Source: Apostichopus japonicus (Eukaryota; Echinodermata; Holothuroidea; Aspidochirotida; Stichopodidae). From it: a stretch of 64,000 nt of DNA. The DNA is taken from the NCBI RefSeq assembly GCF_037975245.1, contig NC_092569.1, forward strand, positions 12,023,501 through 12,087,500, written 5' to 3'. The notes under the pieces were generated by a model. It was not told the DNA's origin and searched no databases. It saw only the letters and a program-made list of their open reading frames with translations. Numbering within the stretch: position 1 is the stretch's first letter; the number at the start of each line of letters is the position of its first letter. This document shows positions 1 to 33,584 of this stretch, piece by piece. The translations under genes were made by a program, and so were the position numbers.

Positions 1-2395
1 TTTGACAGAGTGCTAAAACTGCTGGGTTTTATTGCATAGCATTTACATATATGAAGAGCACACAGGCCGACGATAGTCCTATTTTAACCATGTGGGTGGG
101 TCTGTGGTATAAATTAGTTACGGTTAACATTGATAATTTGAGAATGCTTCCCCGTCTGTGATGCTTATATGCCTTTTACATGGGATGTTCATCAATCACA
201 CATAGCTGGGTTGCCCACTTTACGATTCAGACCAAATAAGTCAGCAAGCTCTCCACTCGCAACCAAACGCCAAAATCAATATTGAAAAGACAACTGACAT
301 TGTCTCCAATAACGTCTTCAAAATGCATTAATACAAAGTAAATCAAGGACAAATGGTGTTAGGTATCATTTCTAAGTGCCCTGTTGATTCTGCAAAGCAC
401 AGAGAAGATGTCTTTTTCTTTTCTTTTTTTGGACAAGAGTGTAGTAGAATTTATGGAACAGATTGATCGAGGAAACATAATAACGCCCGAATAGAAGATG
501 CAATGATGTCGACGCGAATGTTGTCTCTCAAAGTATTCCTGGAATTCTGTAGGCACGTCAGTATGAATTGTTGAATGTTGGTGATTTAAAGAAAGTGATT
601 GAAAAGTTCCAGCATGACATAAAAAAAAGGAAAGTATGACACATCAAAGAAAAACAAATTGTACCTCGAAATAACTGATTAAAAGATGCATAAATAAAGC
701 GATACTCTAGTTCGATGGTCCCACTAACTATATATGGGCTTGCAGAATTGTTTTTCCAAAAAATTGGAAAACTCATAGATCTATTGTTTTCAGAGCTTGC
801 GGACATTCGTAGTCCCAGCTACAGTTTAATAGTGTTCGTTCATTTCTCAGCGTCAAATTCAGAGTCGTGGGTCACGGCTGGGTCGTCATAGAATCTCCGG
901 TGTCTCAGAAACGGCTGCTCTAGGTTGTAGAGGCTTTGTCAATGGGGACAATTTTGTGTCCCACAATATTCTAGTAACTTTTGTTGTTTTTTTCCTTAAA
1001 AAAGTTGATGTTTAATAACCGTATTCAGCCGTTGCTGATGCGATTTGTGGTCGATTTAAGCAACAGATGGGAAATAATCAGACCCACCTCCTCCCCTCGG
1101 TTTAACGGTTGAGTGTGACGCAGATAGATACAATTGACCAGAATTCTGGTTTAAGAACTGCCGGAATGAAAACATGTACTGTACCGTCGATTCTCACAGT
1201 ACGATGCTTTGAGGTATTCATTAATCAAAACTATAAACTGTAATTACCCCAGTGGGCTAGCCAAGCCCCGCCAGCTATAGAGATCTAGGTTAAATGGGGA
1301 AAATAAGGGACTTAATAACATTGTTGAATGCTAATTGGTACATAGAATTGAGGATTTTTATAAACACTCTGTCTCATTTGGACAATTTAATGGGCCAAAC
1401 GGGACTAATCTCGTCTTATCTGGTACCCGGCACGGTTCGGTCGAGGTGACTTTACGGAACGTAGACCCTTAGTATTTACTCTTAAAAAACAATTTTTTTT
1501 TTTTTTTCTTGTTATACCAGGCTGCTTATAAAAAATAAAGTAAGCCTGTAGCCTATTGTATTTACAACATTACTTGTCTTGGGATTGTAAGTAAACATGT
1601 TTTGGTCTTTTGTTTTGTTGTTTAAAGATACTCAGTTTAATATTAACAAACATATCAAGAGCTTGATATGTTTGTTGTTTAATACCACAGACACATATCA
1701 ACAGTTTAAAATCACCAACACATATCAACAGTTTAATACCACCGACACATATCAACAGTTTAAAACCACCAACACATATCAACAGTTTAATACCACCAAC
1801 ACATATGAACAGTTTAGTACCACCAACACATATCAACATTCTAAAACCACCAACACATATCAACAGTTTAATACCACCAACACATATCAACAGTTGAATA
1901 CCACCAACACATATCAACAGTTTAATACCACCAACACATATCAACAGTTCAATATCACCACCATATATCATCAGTTTAATACCACCAACAATTATCAACA
2001 ATTTATATCAACAGTTAAATACCACCAACACATATCAACAGTTTAATACCACCAACACATATCAACAGTTTAATACCACTCACACATACTGTATCAACAG
2101 TTTAACCTGCACAAGTTAACACACGCTTGCTGCAGTATCACAGGAGAAGACAAAATTTAAGGATCTTCTGAGGTGCACATACTGTGGTTTGTGTTGCAGG
2201 AATTTTTGGATATTATTGTCGCAAAATTTCCTGCAGCTTTGCCACGTTATAGCATTGGACTTAATTCTAGGCAAGACAGATCTGTTGCGAGTAATTTTGA
2301 GATCATAACTACATATTTTTTGAAGATTTTATTAATTGAGATACAGTTAGGGAAACTGCTTACATAAATGTTTAATATCTATTTTTCATCTATAG
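1..2395. other. Upstream stretch, presumably PDE7 intron, no gene seen
   Basis: I searched for the PDE7 exon that should precede 2396 (the FDIFLFDRL region) and did not find it. Only short chance open frames and the 27-bp tandem array at 1670-2105 are seen. Confidence 0.6.
1670..2105. repeat. 27-bp minisatellite, about 15 copies
   Basis: Unit close to ACCACCAACACATATCAAC followed by AGTTTAAT. Because 27 is a multiple of 3, open frames run through it on both strands (1570-2001 minus, 1597-2046 plus). These are repeat artefacts. Confidence 0.93.
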
Positions 2396-23205
<20,810 letters not shown>

Positions 23206-23389
23206 AACAGCCAGAAATGTTAAAAACTCGAATAATGGGGTCGAAAAAGTGTCGAGATGTATGCGGATGCGAAAGTGTTTGACGCTCTTACCAGATTGAA
23301 GACGAGTGGAGCAGACGACAAACCATCAGTTTGAATAGAAGACCAAAAAAATGTCTAATCTGTCGCTTGCGTACCTGCCAATTCTCGTG

Positions 23390-23555
23390 GTCTTGACCTC
23401 AAGACTGATGGTCTTATGTGGCGTCTCATTGTCTCAACCTTGTGACTCACAATTCAATGTGGGGTCTCACGGTCTTAACTGGTTACTCACGGTTTAATTG
23501 GGGTCTCAAGGTCTTAACCTGGTGACTCACGGTTTTATGTGGCGTCGCAGGATGG
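23390..23555. repeat. ~43-bp minisatellite, about four degenerate copies
   Basis: Units of the type GTGGGGTCTCACGGTCTTAA followed by CTGGTTACTCACGGTTTAAT, in the presumed PDE7 3' UTR. Confidence 0.8.
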
Positions 23556-25931
23556 GATCTCCTGCTGGTGGAACAAGTCTTATTTGACTGTAGAACATTT
23601 TGTAAAATCTTCAGGTTCGGTGCACCGATCTGCCGTTTTTTTTTGTGTGGAGTTCTTCATGTTTAGAAATTGGAGGAGGGGGGGGTGGGGCAGTTTAGGG
23701 ACAGTGCTTGGCAGGTCTGAACTGGAACTCTATTCCTTTCACCATCCATGGTAAAGGGGTTGTAATGTCTTTATAATTTGATGGAAATTTGTTTTGATTT
23801 TGATCATTCCTCTGCCCTGTTTTCAGTTTAATGGTTCTCCATGCAAAGAGGAAGTGAAAAAACTAGAAGTCATTGAGAATTAAGGAGTCAATACTGTGAA
23901 TTCAATTTTTGCAAGTATTATTTGCACTGATGAAGCTCTACAGACTTTCATTTCACCAGATTAATTTGAATCCAAACTTATCACGAATTTTACAATTTTA
24001 GTCATGGGACAGCTCGAAAGAATTGGTAGAAAAGTCATCAATCACAGACCCTCGAGGGCCTTTGGCATTATGTCTGCCAAAATAATGCAAGTTGCCCTTC
24101 TGAGGATGAAAATTATCTTTAACATTCTATGACGATAATTTCATTAAAAATTTGGTGATTTTGTGGTGAAAGAAATGATTTTTTTTGGTCCCAGAAGAAA
24201 AATTTTTTTCTTGACTCATTCTGAATAAGTTACATGATTTGAAGATCAAAACATGATTCTACCTTGAGTGGATTACCAAGTGGAATCGATGTGTTTTCTT
24301 ACGCTGAATAAAAATTTAACAAAGAAAACATATGTTTGGAACCTTCCATGCAGAGGTACTGACCAACAATCCCCTCACCTCCATTGCCTTCTGATAAAGG
24401 AATGCTTACCTACCTGAAATTGATTTTAGGAAAGATTTTTTTTGGGGGGCAATTTCTTAAAAAGGATTTTGCCATATTAAATATTTTCCGTAGTATATAT
24501 TATATTGTTGGCTCTGCTATTTTTTAAGATATTTAAGACCTGTCTCTCTCTTCAATTGCAGTTTTGAAATAAGTCGCTTTGTGCCTTGTGTTTATTGGTT
24601 TTATAGCACTGTTGGGGTTGCGGTGCTTGCATTGTTCAATGACAGTGTCATCATGGTGTTTTCTTGGTGTAACATTCTGTAGGTTATTGGATGGTTTACT
24701 GTATCATCTTGGTGTTTGTGTGGTGTCGTAACAGTGCATTCTGATGTGACAGTGGGTGCCCTTGTGGTGTTACACCACAGATTAGAATCTTTGCTGTCTG
24801 AGATGACTGTGCCTTTTTATCGTGGTGCAAAGTCATACTAGTCTGATTGTGTGTAGGTGCTGCGATATGACTGTGTGTCACCCAGATGGGTGTGACAGCC
24901 CTGTCGGTGTTTGGTGGACGATGTCAGGTGAAGGCCATGTCTGTATTTACTGAATACTTCGTTTGAGGGTGCTGCTTGACTATGTGTTTTTGGTGTATTT
25001 CTGGTGCCATGCAGCACCTCTGTGTGTGTGTATTGCTTTGTATTAAAGGTGACTGGGTCACCTCATTTTGATATGTGTCTCATTCTCTTTATAATTATTT
25101 ATCATTAAGTAGGATACTTAACTGCTGCTGTTGTTGTGTGCTTCAGGTCAAACTTTTTCTAACGTTATTGTCGTGCTTGAGTGTGTGCGTTTGTTTTGCT
25201 ATCTGACTGAGGACTTGAACAAAAGAATTCCAGGTCCTCGGTTGTGTTTTCTAAAGAATCACCACGTCCTCGGAAGAATTCTATTGTATGGGGTATTACA
25301 ATTGAAAATACAATGGGGTCCTCGGTCTGAATGTAATGCAAATATGTGTGTGTCTGTCCGTGGTTTTATAGTAATTTTATCCCGTTGTTAGCATGGCAGG
25401 ACATGAAACAGGAAATTCTGTGTCCAAAAATGTGAAGTTTTGAAAGAAACGGATACATCACATATTTTTTTTCTTATTTTCTAAACTCTGCCTGAATTTG
25501 TGAAATGTTTTTCCCTCAAGAAATCCGGATGGTCTCTTCTCATAATTATTTATGAATTGCACAAATGTTGTAGATTCGTTAGTTATTCAAATAGCTAACG
25601 AAATAAGAACTGGCGTGAAAACGATTATACTTCTTTACGAAGACATTTTAAGGTATTTTACCTTTCTACCGCTCCATCATAGGCACTCACTATAATATGA
25701 CGTAGTGTTGTTAACCTGTTATTTTTTTTAACTCTCGTTTGTTTTTAGCATCAGTCTTAATTAGTAGTAAATATTAATGAAGTTTAAATTTTATGAGTAT
25801 GTGAGGATTTGATGGAATAATCTTAAGCAATCGGTCAGCAAGCACAAATCTTATGTTCGGGGATATTTGTACAATTTTTTACATTTTTTTTTTAGATGGC
25901 ATCAAAGAGCTGCGAAAGTAGTCTGAGTTGG

Positions 25932-26156
25932 TTAAAGCACCATGTCAGTTAGAAAAGATGCAGCAGCTGCAGGATTCCCTGCAGCAAGGCTGAATCAATA
26001 TCAAACGACAGAGAGTACCTCTGTAGATCAGCGGTGCTGCCTGTTGTGTGACACGGCAGTGCCTATTGTGTGACACGGCAGAGCATAGCAGACTACATCC
26101 TCTTCAGCCTGGCTGCAGGATGCTGCAGCTTTATCCACATCCACAGTACCTAAAGA
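25932..26156 (-). mobile_element. CTGCAG-rich MITE family, copy 3 (inverted)
   Basis: Reverse complement begins TTTAGGTACTGTGG, then GCTGCAGCATCCTGCAGCC and GAGGATGTAG, as in copies 1 and 2. It contains an internal duplication of GTGTGACACGGCAG (26045 and 26070). Confidence 0.7.
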
Positions 26157-29100
26157 ATCACTTTGTCTCAATTCATTAGAGACAGAAGAATTCTGGTTTG
26201 TACTATATTCTCAGCAAACTGTCAATTGTCAAAATTTGGAGGTGCCAAATGTTATCCTCATAGTGGTACACTGGCTTCTTCACCACTTTTACTTTGGTTA
26301 GGTAGGTAGCCTAACATGCAATCTGCATAGGAGATTGGTAACTAAGCTTAGACATAATAGAAACCATTTGCTTCATTATTTATGCTACAGAAATGCATAA
26401 TAATTAGACCATGTAAATCTTTCTTCTCATAACTGGCCAACTATATTTGAACATTTTGACCAAGTTCTGAAAATGGAAACATTTCAAAGCATAATGTGAG
26501 GCGTCGGGGAAATCGTTTAGACTCTTGTATTTATCAATATTGCTAATTTCATACTGGTATGATTATTTATCATTGCTAATTCCAATTTTTTTCTTGTAAT
26601 ATATATGTTGTTGATAGTCTTCTATAGTTTTCTTTGTACTAAATTTATATGTGTGTCTGTGTATCAGGAACTGTTGTGTTAGTAATTCTGTGTTTGGTTA
26701 GTACTAGAATGCTTATTCCTTCCTTCCAGTTTAGTGCCAATATATTCAAAACAAACGTTTACTCTTCTCAGTGGTGTATCTTCCATCCTGCATGATAATT
26801 TAAGATCTCATATTTTTTCTCTGTTTTAATTCTTCTTTCTTCTTTATCATCTTACAAAATTGATTTGAATAAATTACCTCCGTAGACGTCAGTCAATATG
26901 TTACGACTGTTCCACAACAGTGTGTTAGTACTCAGTGGGCGATGTGTTTGGGCGTGAGCCGGAGGAGGTGTTTGAACAATATTTACAAAAGTAAAATTAA
27001 AAAATGTCGTAAAAACCTCAGTCGATATTAACTTATTAGATACTAACCTTGTTTTTTTTTTTTTTTGACATTATGATATGATTGAAGTATTCTATACTTT
27101 TAATGCAATCAACCATCAAATCACATTTGATGGTGATCAAATTTCTTATCAGATTTTGTACAGATTTAATACTACATTTTACCATGTTCATGTTGCACAA
27201 ACCTAAAGGTTAATTGACGGGACAACATTAAAGGTAGGAGGTCATCCATCGTGCAGCCCTTTCAGGAGTTGTTCTCGAAAGATGCGATCGAGACCAAATA
27301 TACTGCGTCGATTCTTATTGTTGTTAACGAATGTCAATGCAGGAATATCCCGACAAGTAGTACCAGAAGCTGATTTACATTCAATGATAGTCAAAATCCT
27401 CATGGTCTTATCCAGCTAACGGGTATAACCGCGATCACTGGTCGCAGAGAGAGTTTAAGTAGTCCACCTACCAACCGTCGTTTCAAAGTCAGATTGTAGT
27501 CCATCGGGTTAAAGACAATCCTCGAGGCCTCTCTTTCTAACCTCACTTGAACATAAATTTATAAGAATTCTAGCTTGTTCTGCAAACTTAGTCTCTGTGA
27601 CATCTTTACATCGCTAATATCGAACACATGCAACAGATACATCCACGATGGTTGTATATTTTTTGGTGGGGCTATTCATCATTTGATATAACGAAAACTC
27701 TGTTATTAAAAAGCCTGTTGTTGAGCTACACACTTGTTTTCTCTGGATTTTGGTATCAAACGTTTATCTACGAGTGTTTACCAAAGTTACTTTAAGAAAT
27801 TGCCGAGTTAACATCGTTGTTACCATTGTGGACGTCTACTCTTAGTGTCCACACATCGGCTGTATAAACATTGTTCAAATCCACTCTTCTTTAATACTCT
27901 GTAGCATGTGTGAAGCAAAGCTGTATACGGTTGCATACACATCAGTGAAAGAGGTACACTGTCGCAAGTGTTGGTCCTATAAATTTTACCAATAGTGAGC
28001 TATGCTGTTTCTACCACGGATGACTTCTTACCTTTAAATTATCAATTAAAATCAAGATCTTGACCACTTAACACTTTTCTGTCTTCTAAGGGTCGTACTT
28101 GTCAGCCGCTACTTTTTTTTAAAAACTTGAAATATGCTGGAGAGAATATATCTTCCAATGTAAATTATATAATGCTAATTGTTGTATTATCGGAATAGAC
28201 ATGTACTTGTGATGGCTTTTGTTTTTTTATTGGGGGGGGAGGTTGGGGGGGGTTGGGGGTAATATTAGTTATTTTATGCTTCTCATCATTCTTTTACTTA
28301 TTTTTACTCATAGTCAGGGCTATGATTCGTTTCTTGTACTATACTTGGTTATATTTGACAATCTGTGAAGTGCTATTTTTATATTGCTAGGATATTATGA
28401 TATTATTGATGTGGACTACTCTACGTGTGATGAATTTGTTAGGTTGACTATGGACAGGATATTGGTGATGGTGGGGAGAGGGTTGGGGTGAGGGGAGGGG
28501 GGTTGGCTGGTGGAGGTGAGATTTGGCAGATGGACATATTACACTAAAGTGTTGGAAAGTTGGAAACTTCCTCTTAGTACCCATTTATTGTGTGTATGTG
28601 TTTGGAGGTGAGTGAGTGTGGGTTGGTGGGGCGTTGGGGTGGAAGATTAAACAATATGTGGTTTATTTAGAACCACCATCAGCAGTGAAATCAAATAAGG
28701 GATTTGTCCCACTTTCTGCTGAGTGCTGTATTCTGGGCGGTGATCGATAACATGTGTATGACGAGTGACCTACAACCAAGTTTGATGGTTATGTTAGGCT
28801 CTGTATTACCAAAACTATATATATACTTCTCTTTTGACCAAGATAAAAGGATTGGTGTCTGAAGCATGAGTGGAGCATATCCGAGCTTCCAACTGATATA
28901 TTTGTTTGCCATATTTGATCACAAATGTCTGTGAGCAGATAACCTGGCCACACTCTCCCATTGTTTCAGATATTTGAAGTAAACTAGAGGGGCAAAATAG
29001 AAGATGTTTATATTATAAGTGGTGTAGGGATTTTCTTGAAATATTAGAAATCAATCAGAGAAGGGGAGAGTTGGTCGAATGAATTATTATTTTGAGATTA

Positions 29101-31209
29101 ACACAAAGAATGCTTCCTTTAATGTATTTATCAAATAAGAAGTGACCAAAATTATTTCCTTAGGGCCAAAACATTTGACCGATATGTTATTGTCATAATG
29201 TAGATTATCTCTGCTCGCTGAGATCTCCACTTTGATCTGATTTAACTCTCCGGTGGTCAGGTTTTGTGGAGCGAAACACTAGCTTAAATGTGTTACGATA
29301 CCTTTATCTAACACCCAGCCCACCAGCCGTCCATTTTTTGGAGTAGAATTCAATTCCCTAGTCTAAAGGAATATGTTATGATTTTAGGTACTTGTCTTCA
29401 CTTTAATAAGTGGAGTATATTTCCAACAAATATTTATGGTATCTTTAATTACTTTGAAAGACTTTAAAATGTGACTTTTTGCGTCAGTTTTCAGTCTGTC
29501 AGGAGTTCATTCCCTTTTGCAGGTCATCAGTACTCACCCCTAAAAATATGTTGAAATGTCGAGGAGTGGTCGCTATTGTTCAAAAGACAAAAGGTATTGT
29601 ACTACTAGACACAAAGCATTTCATGTCTTCGATGTAGTAATTAAATCTTCTAGCTAAACTCTCCTCATTGCCTGGGAATACATTTGTAAGTTCTGAACCT
29701 TACGAAAAACCATTTGGAAAACGTACAACTTTTTCAAGTTTGGAGGCAAAGAATTGATTACCATTAATGTGATAGTGACACCAGTCATAATATTAATTTC
29801 ACTTCTCCTAGGAAGGCAGATTTAATGGAAGTGAATTATCAAGGTAGTTTACACTAGCATCTAATTTTGGTACAGTTATATTTTCAGTTCATTGGTGAGT
29901 TGTGTAATATTTGTAATACCTATGGTCTAGCATGGGACGAGAATTAGCAACTAACCTGTTTTGTGAGCCTTTACTTCTAAGGGTTAGTTTCATGCCCCCC
30001 CCATCCACCCCCAGAGTAGCTTGTCATGTTGACAGGAGAACATTTTCATGAGATTCAAATTCTCCAAGATATTTTCCAAACCATTGTTGAAGGAGGGTCA
30101 ATGTAACAAACTGAAATGTCCTTTGAGGGAACACTTTGCTAAGGATTATTGCAAATTAAGTTGAAATACTTAATCATGGGGGACCATCTTTGAACTTCAT
30201 AGCATATCTGAGGGAGGGCAATACCTGACAGAGCCCTTGAAACATTGACTGTAACTGCCTCAAATTTAACCCGTTAATTGCTCCCCCCCCCCCCATCCAT
30301 CCTCAATACAATAGTATTAAGTTACCAAGTTTTCAACCCCTTCTAGCAAATTAAGGGGGAATACTAATTCCATTTTAAGTAGAACAAAGGCATCGATCCC
30401 TTTCTGCGTATGTAATCTGTTGGATAACACACAATATAGCATATTTGAGCAAAAAAACACTTCTAGCAGATCTTTTACAAGCTAAAAATGAATTTTGGTT
30501 TATTTTTGTGTGTGTGTTTCTTTTGCCATATCACTTTTAGGACTTTGTGTAAAAGAGTACTCCAATCCATCTTATGAGTGAGTGAGTGATCATTCACTAT
30601 GAATGATAAACGTTTGCTGGAAAAATGTGGAATATTAGTATTATTATTATTACGACTATTATTATTATTATTATTAAATTACTTGTCTTGGATTTTATTA
30701 CATTTTTCCCGAAGCAAAGTGTGGATGGGTATATGACATTTTTTCGTCTTTTTGTATTATGTACATATAATGTACAGTCAATTGAAACCACATTCCACTA
30801 CTTTGCTGTGTTGTACATAACAAAAACAAAAAACTTGTATATACATGTATAGCTGATATTTGTACTACTTTGTCAGTGTGTAGAGTTATTTACTGTCTAT
30901 TTAATTTCCAACTGGGAATCAACCTTTTGATTTTTTCTTCTTTCTAGTTTTTGGCATATTTAATGTAGCTGTTTTTTTTTAATATGATAGACCAACCAAA
31001 AAATTTAAAAACACCAGTCTTTATAATATTTTTTTTTTTTTTCTCTATCTCTCTGTCAAAGTACCTACAAGGTGTTTGCCATCTGTAAATGTTGAATACA
31101 TTGGTCTCAACATGATCAAAACATAAACATGTTTCTTTTTCTTTAGTCATTGAGTAATACCCCCTCCATACCCCTCCCCCCCCCAACCTCTCCTTGTCCC
31201 GTCTTCTAC

Positions 31210-31516
31210 TTTGAAGACTCGCCCCAAACCGGGTGCTGCACTCTGGAAAAATTAACTTTCTGTTGCTTGCAAATGACGTTTTCTTCTTGTCGCTACAAAA
31301 TGCAGACATGAAACGTGATTCCTTGTTATCTTTTATCTAGACCTGAGATGTCCACGCTGCTATGTACACTGTGTTGTGGGTATTGACCGTAGCTGTATGT
31401 ATTGACTGTACACTAGTGTCTAATTACCGACGGTAGCAAGCTGTTTGTGTATTTTCTGGGATCGATGGTGGTGTCTAACACTCCTGTTACACCTCATTCG
31501 AAACTAGGTCAGATTA
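31210..31516 (-). repeat. Dispersed repeat, copy A
   Basis: About 310 bp that is the reverse complement of 47933-48257 with moderate divergence. Shared landmarks are TCGCTACAAAATGCAGACA, TCTGGGATCGATGGTGGTG and CCTCATTCGAAACTAGGTC. It probably belongs to a transposon family; ends and type are unknown. Confidence 0.82.
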
Positions 31517-33500
31517 CCGGCATGACACGTTTCTTTGTGCGGGAGTCTTCACACCCTTTAAGCTGTTTTGAGCCTTTCAGAACTCCTCAATGTGCGATAA
31601 ACTAGGGAGGTAAACTTTTTTGAAAAGTAAACGTGAAATTTCAAAATCTTTGGCTGCAGGGAAATTTGTACCATTGTATTAGCAAAATTATGAGCATAAT
31701 GGTGAAAACGAATCTTAGAAATATGTCACTACTCTAGTGATTTGTTTTGTTTACACGATGTGGTGTTACCTAAATGCTAAGCATTTATATGCAGCTGCGG
31801 TGAGGTCACCTGAATTATACTAATTTGACCAACGTCACCAAATGCATAAACTCAAAGGTGAGATTGTTGTCGATTCAAATCACTCTTCCCGTTAAGGAAA
31901 ATCTTTGTTGCAGTTAATGGAGAATCGGCATCATTTTCAAGTTTATTTTCTGGAGCTTTGAAACTAACTTGTGACAGGTTCGCTGTTGAGGTAGGCATCG
32001 AAGACAAAAGAAATAAGAAAACGATGCTGATTAATTCTTCAATCAGTTTTTATCTCAATTTTATTCCGTCATTCATGGAATTGATAGACACATGTATCTG
32101 TTTTGACAATATATAATAAACAATATGACCCTTGACCTTATGATCATGTGATGTCATCTAAACAATCCTTGTATATTGTAGAGCAATCTTAATCAGTCAC
32201 AGAATTTTCCAAACTACCACAAATGTATTTACGGATTTTGAAACTTTCCAACGGAGAAAGATTTAAGTTTTCTATTTAACATTAAAGTCCATATTCCAAG
32301 CTAGCATTCTGAGGGAATGGTGGGGGTGGGGAAGGGGGTGTGGGGGTTCTGGGTCATAGCTCGGTTCTCAAGGAACATCCTGAGTGATGGGCGTTAAACT
32401 TTATATGACCATTATTCTAGAGTATAATTGAAAAGCAAATTGTGATGTCCACTCATTATGAAGGGATTTCTTTTTAAAAATATTGAATAAAATTAAACCA
32501 ATGGGGTCATGTGATATCTTTGAAAGAGAGGAACCCACAACCATGTATCCTTCAAATTTGAGAATGTCACACCACCACTGAAAAAGCACACACAAAAATA
32601 CAACTAAGACAAAAGAACCAAATACATAAAGTTGACAATTAATGGACTTGGAATGAAACTCTCCAATTTTTACGAGTTCCCATTAACATCAGATGTCATG
32701 GTTGGTAGTTCTATATGGGGTTTTTCCCTTTACCCCCAGGGCACAATTTATCTGTTACCACAATCATAACAAAATGCAACACAAAACCAGTCAAGTTGCT
32801 GCACAAACTGTAGTGAATGCAAAGATGTATAGATGCTTGTACATACATATACTCAAACAAAGTATTTTATAAGGACCAAAATTCATACTCCGCCAAAATC
32901 TGGCACCTTGAGCGCTCTTTTTCTGGATGGATACGTGCGCATTAATAATCCTTGTTATTATTTTTGTTATTGAGGAAGATATGAACATTAAATTATTACC
33001 CGACTCGAGATAAAAAGAAAAGAAAGAACCACTTGCATAGCAATATGTTACCTAAAGCCAAAGATAAAACTCAATAATTATTTCCAGTTGAAGATAACGT
33101 AGTAGTAAAAAAACAATAACAAAAAAAGCACGATAGAATTTAAAGAAATGTATCTTTCGACTTCTTACAGTTTTCTAAAATGGGGTAAAATGCCATAAAA
33201 TTTATCCTTGTTTAAGGCAGTAGCCATTCCTGTACTGAATAACCATACTATATCATTAATATTTTTTCACAAAAGTTGGTTAGCTTTTTATAAGAAATTT
33301 GATCATAAAGCTAAGAAAATACATAGATCCATTTTGAAAAGAGTTTTAAAATTTCAATGTTACATTCCATTTCGCAAAATATTCCATTCCAAATGAAGTT
33401 TAGCTCTCTTTACAACTTTGTGGAAGAACTCCATTGATATTCAGAAGTGGAAGCAAGCAGATCATAGAGGGCGGTGACTTCTACCCGCGACGCTGTATTT

Positions 33501-33584
33501 TCAGACATTGATTACAGCGAGTGGAGTTTTCTTTGGCGTTGAAAGACGTTTCTTCTTGGTTGGTTTCAGGAGGTGAGGTCCAAA
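33501..33584 (-). CDS. MTFR1: MTFR last exon: FGPHLLKPT and stop
   Basis: Acceptor atctcag at 33587-33585. FGPHLLKPTKKKRLSTP then KKTPLAVINV, with TGA at 33503-33501. FGPHLLKPT matches the C-terminal FGPHMLKPT of human MTFR1, and the phase fits the previous donor. Confidence 0.92.
   Translation of the reverse strand, partial: FGPHLLKPTKKKRLSTPKKTPLAVINV

Larger units (their letters stand above)
23206..33500. other. Intergenic region between convergent PDE7 and MTFR
   Basis: It starts with the PDE7 3' UTR (AATAAA at 24307-24312) and ends with the MTFR 3' UTR. It holds a ~43-bp tandem repeat (23390-23555), a CTGCAG element (25932-26156) and a dispersed repeat (31210-31516). No exon, RNA gene or conserved peptide was recognised in the other ~9 kb. 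Open frames here are short and lack homology. Confidence 0.65.

Noticed and set aside
1570-2046. Overlapping 143- and 149-codon frames on opposite strands
   Set aside because: Both read through the same 27-bp minisatellite.
2173-2367. Plus-strand frame just before the first PDE7 exon as an upstream PDE7 exon
   Set aside because: An acceptor-like tgttgcag precedes it, but the peptide shows no similarity to the PDE7 FDIFLFDRL region.
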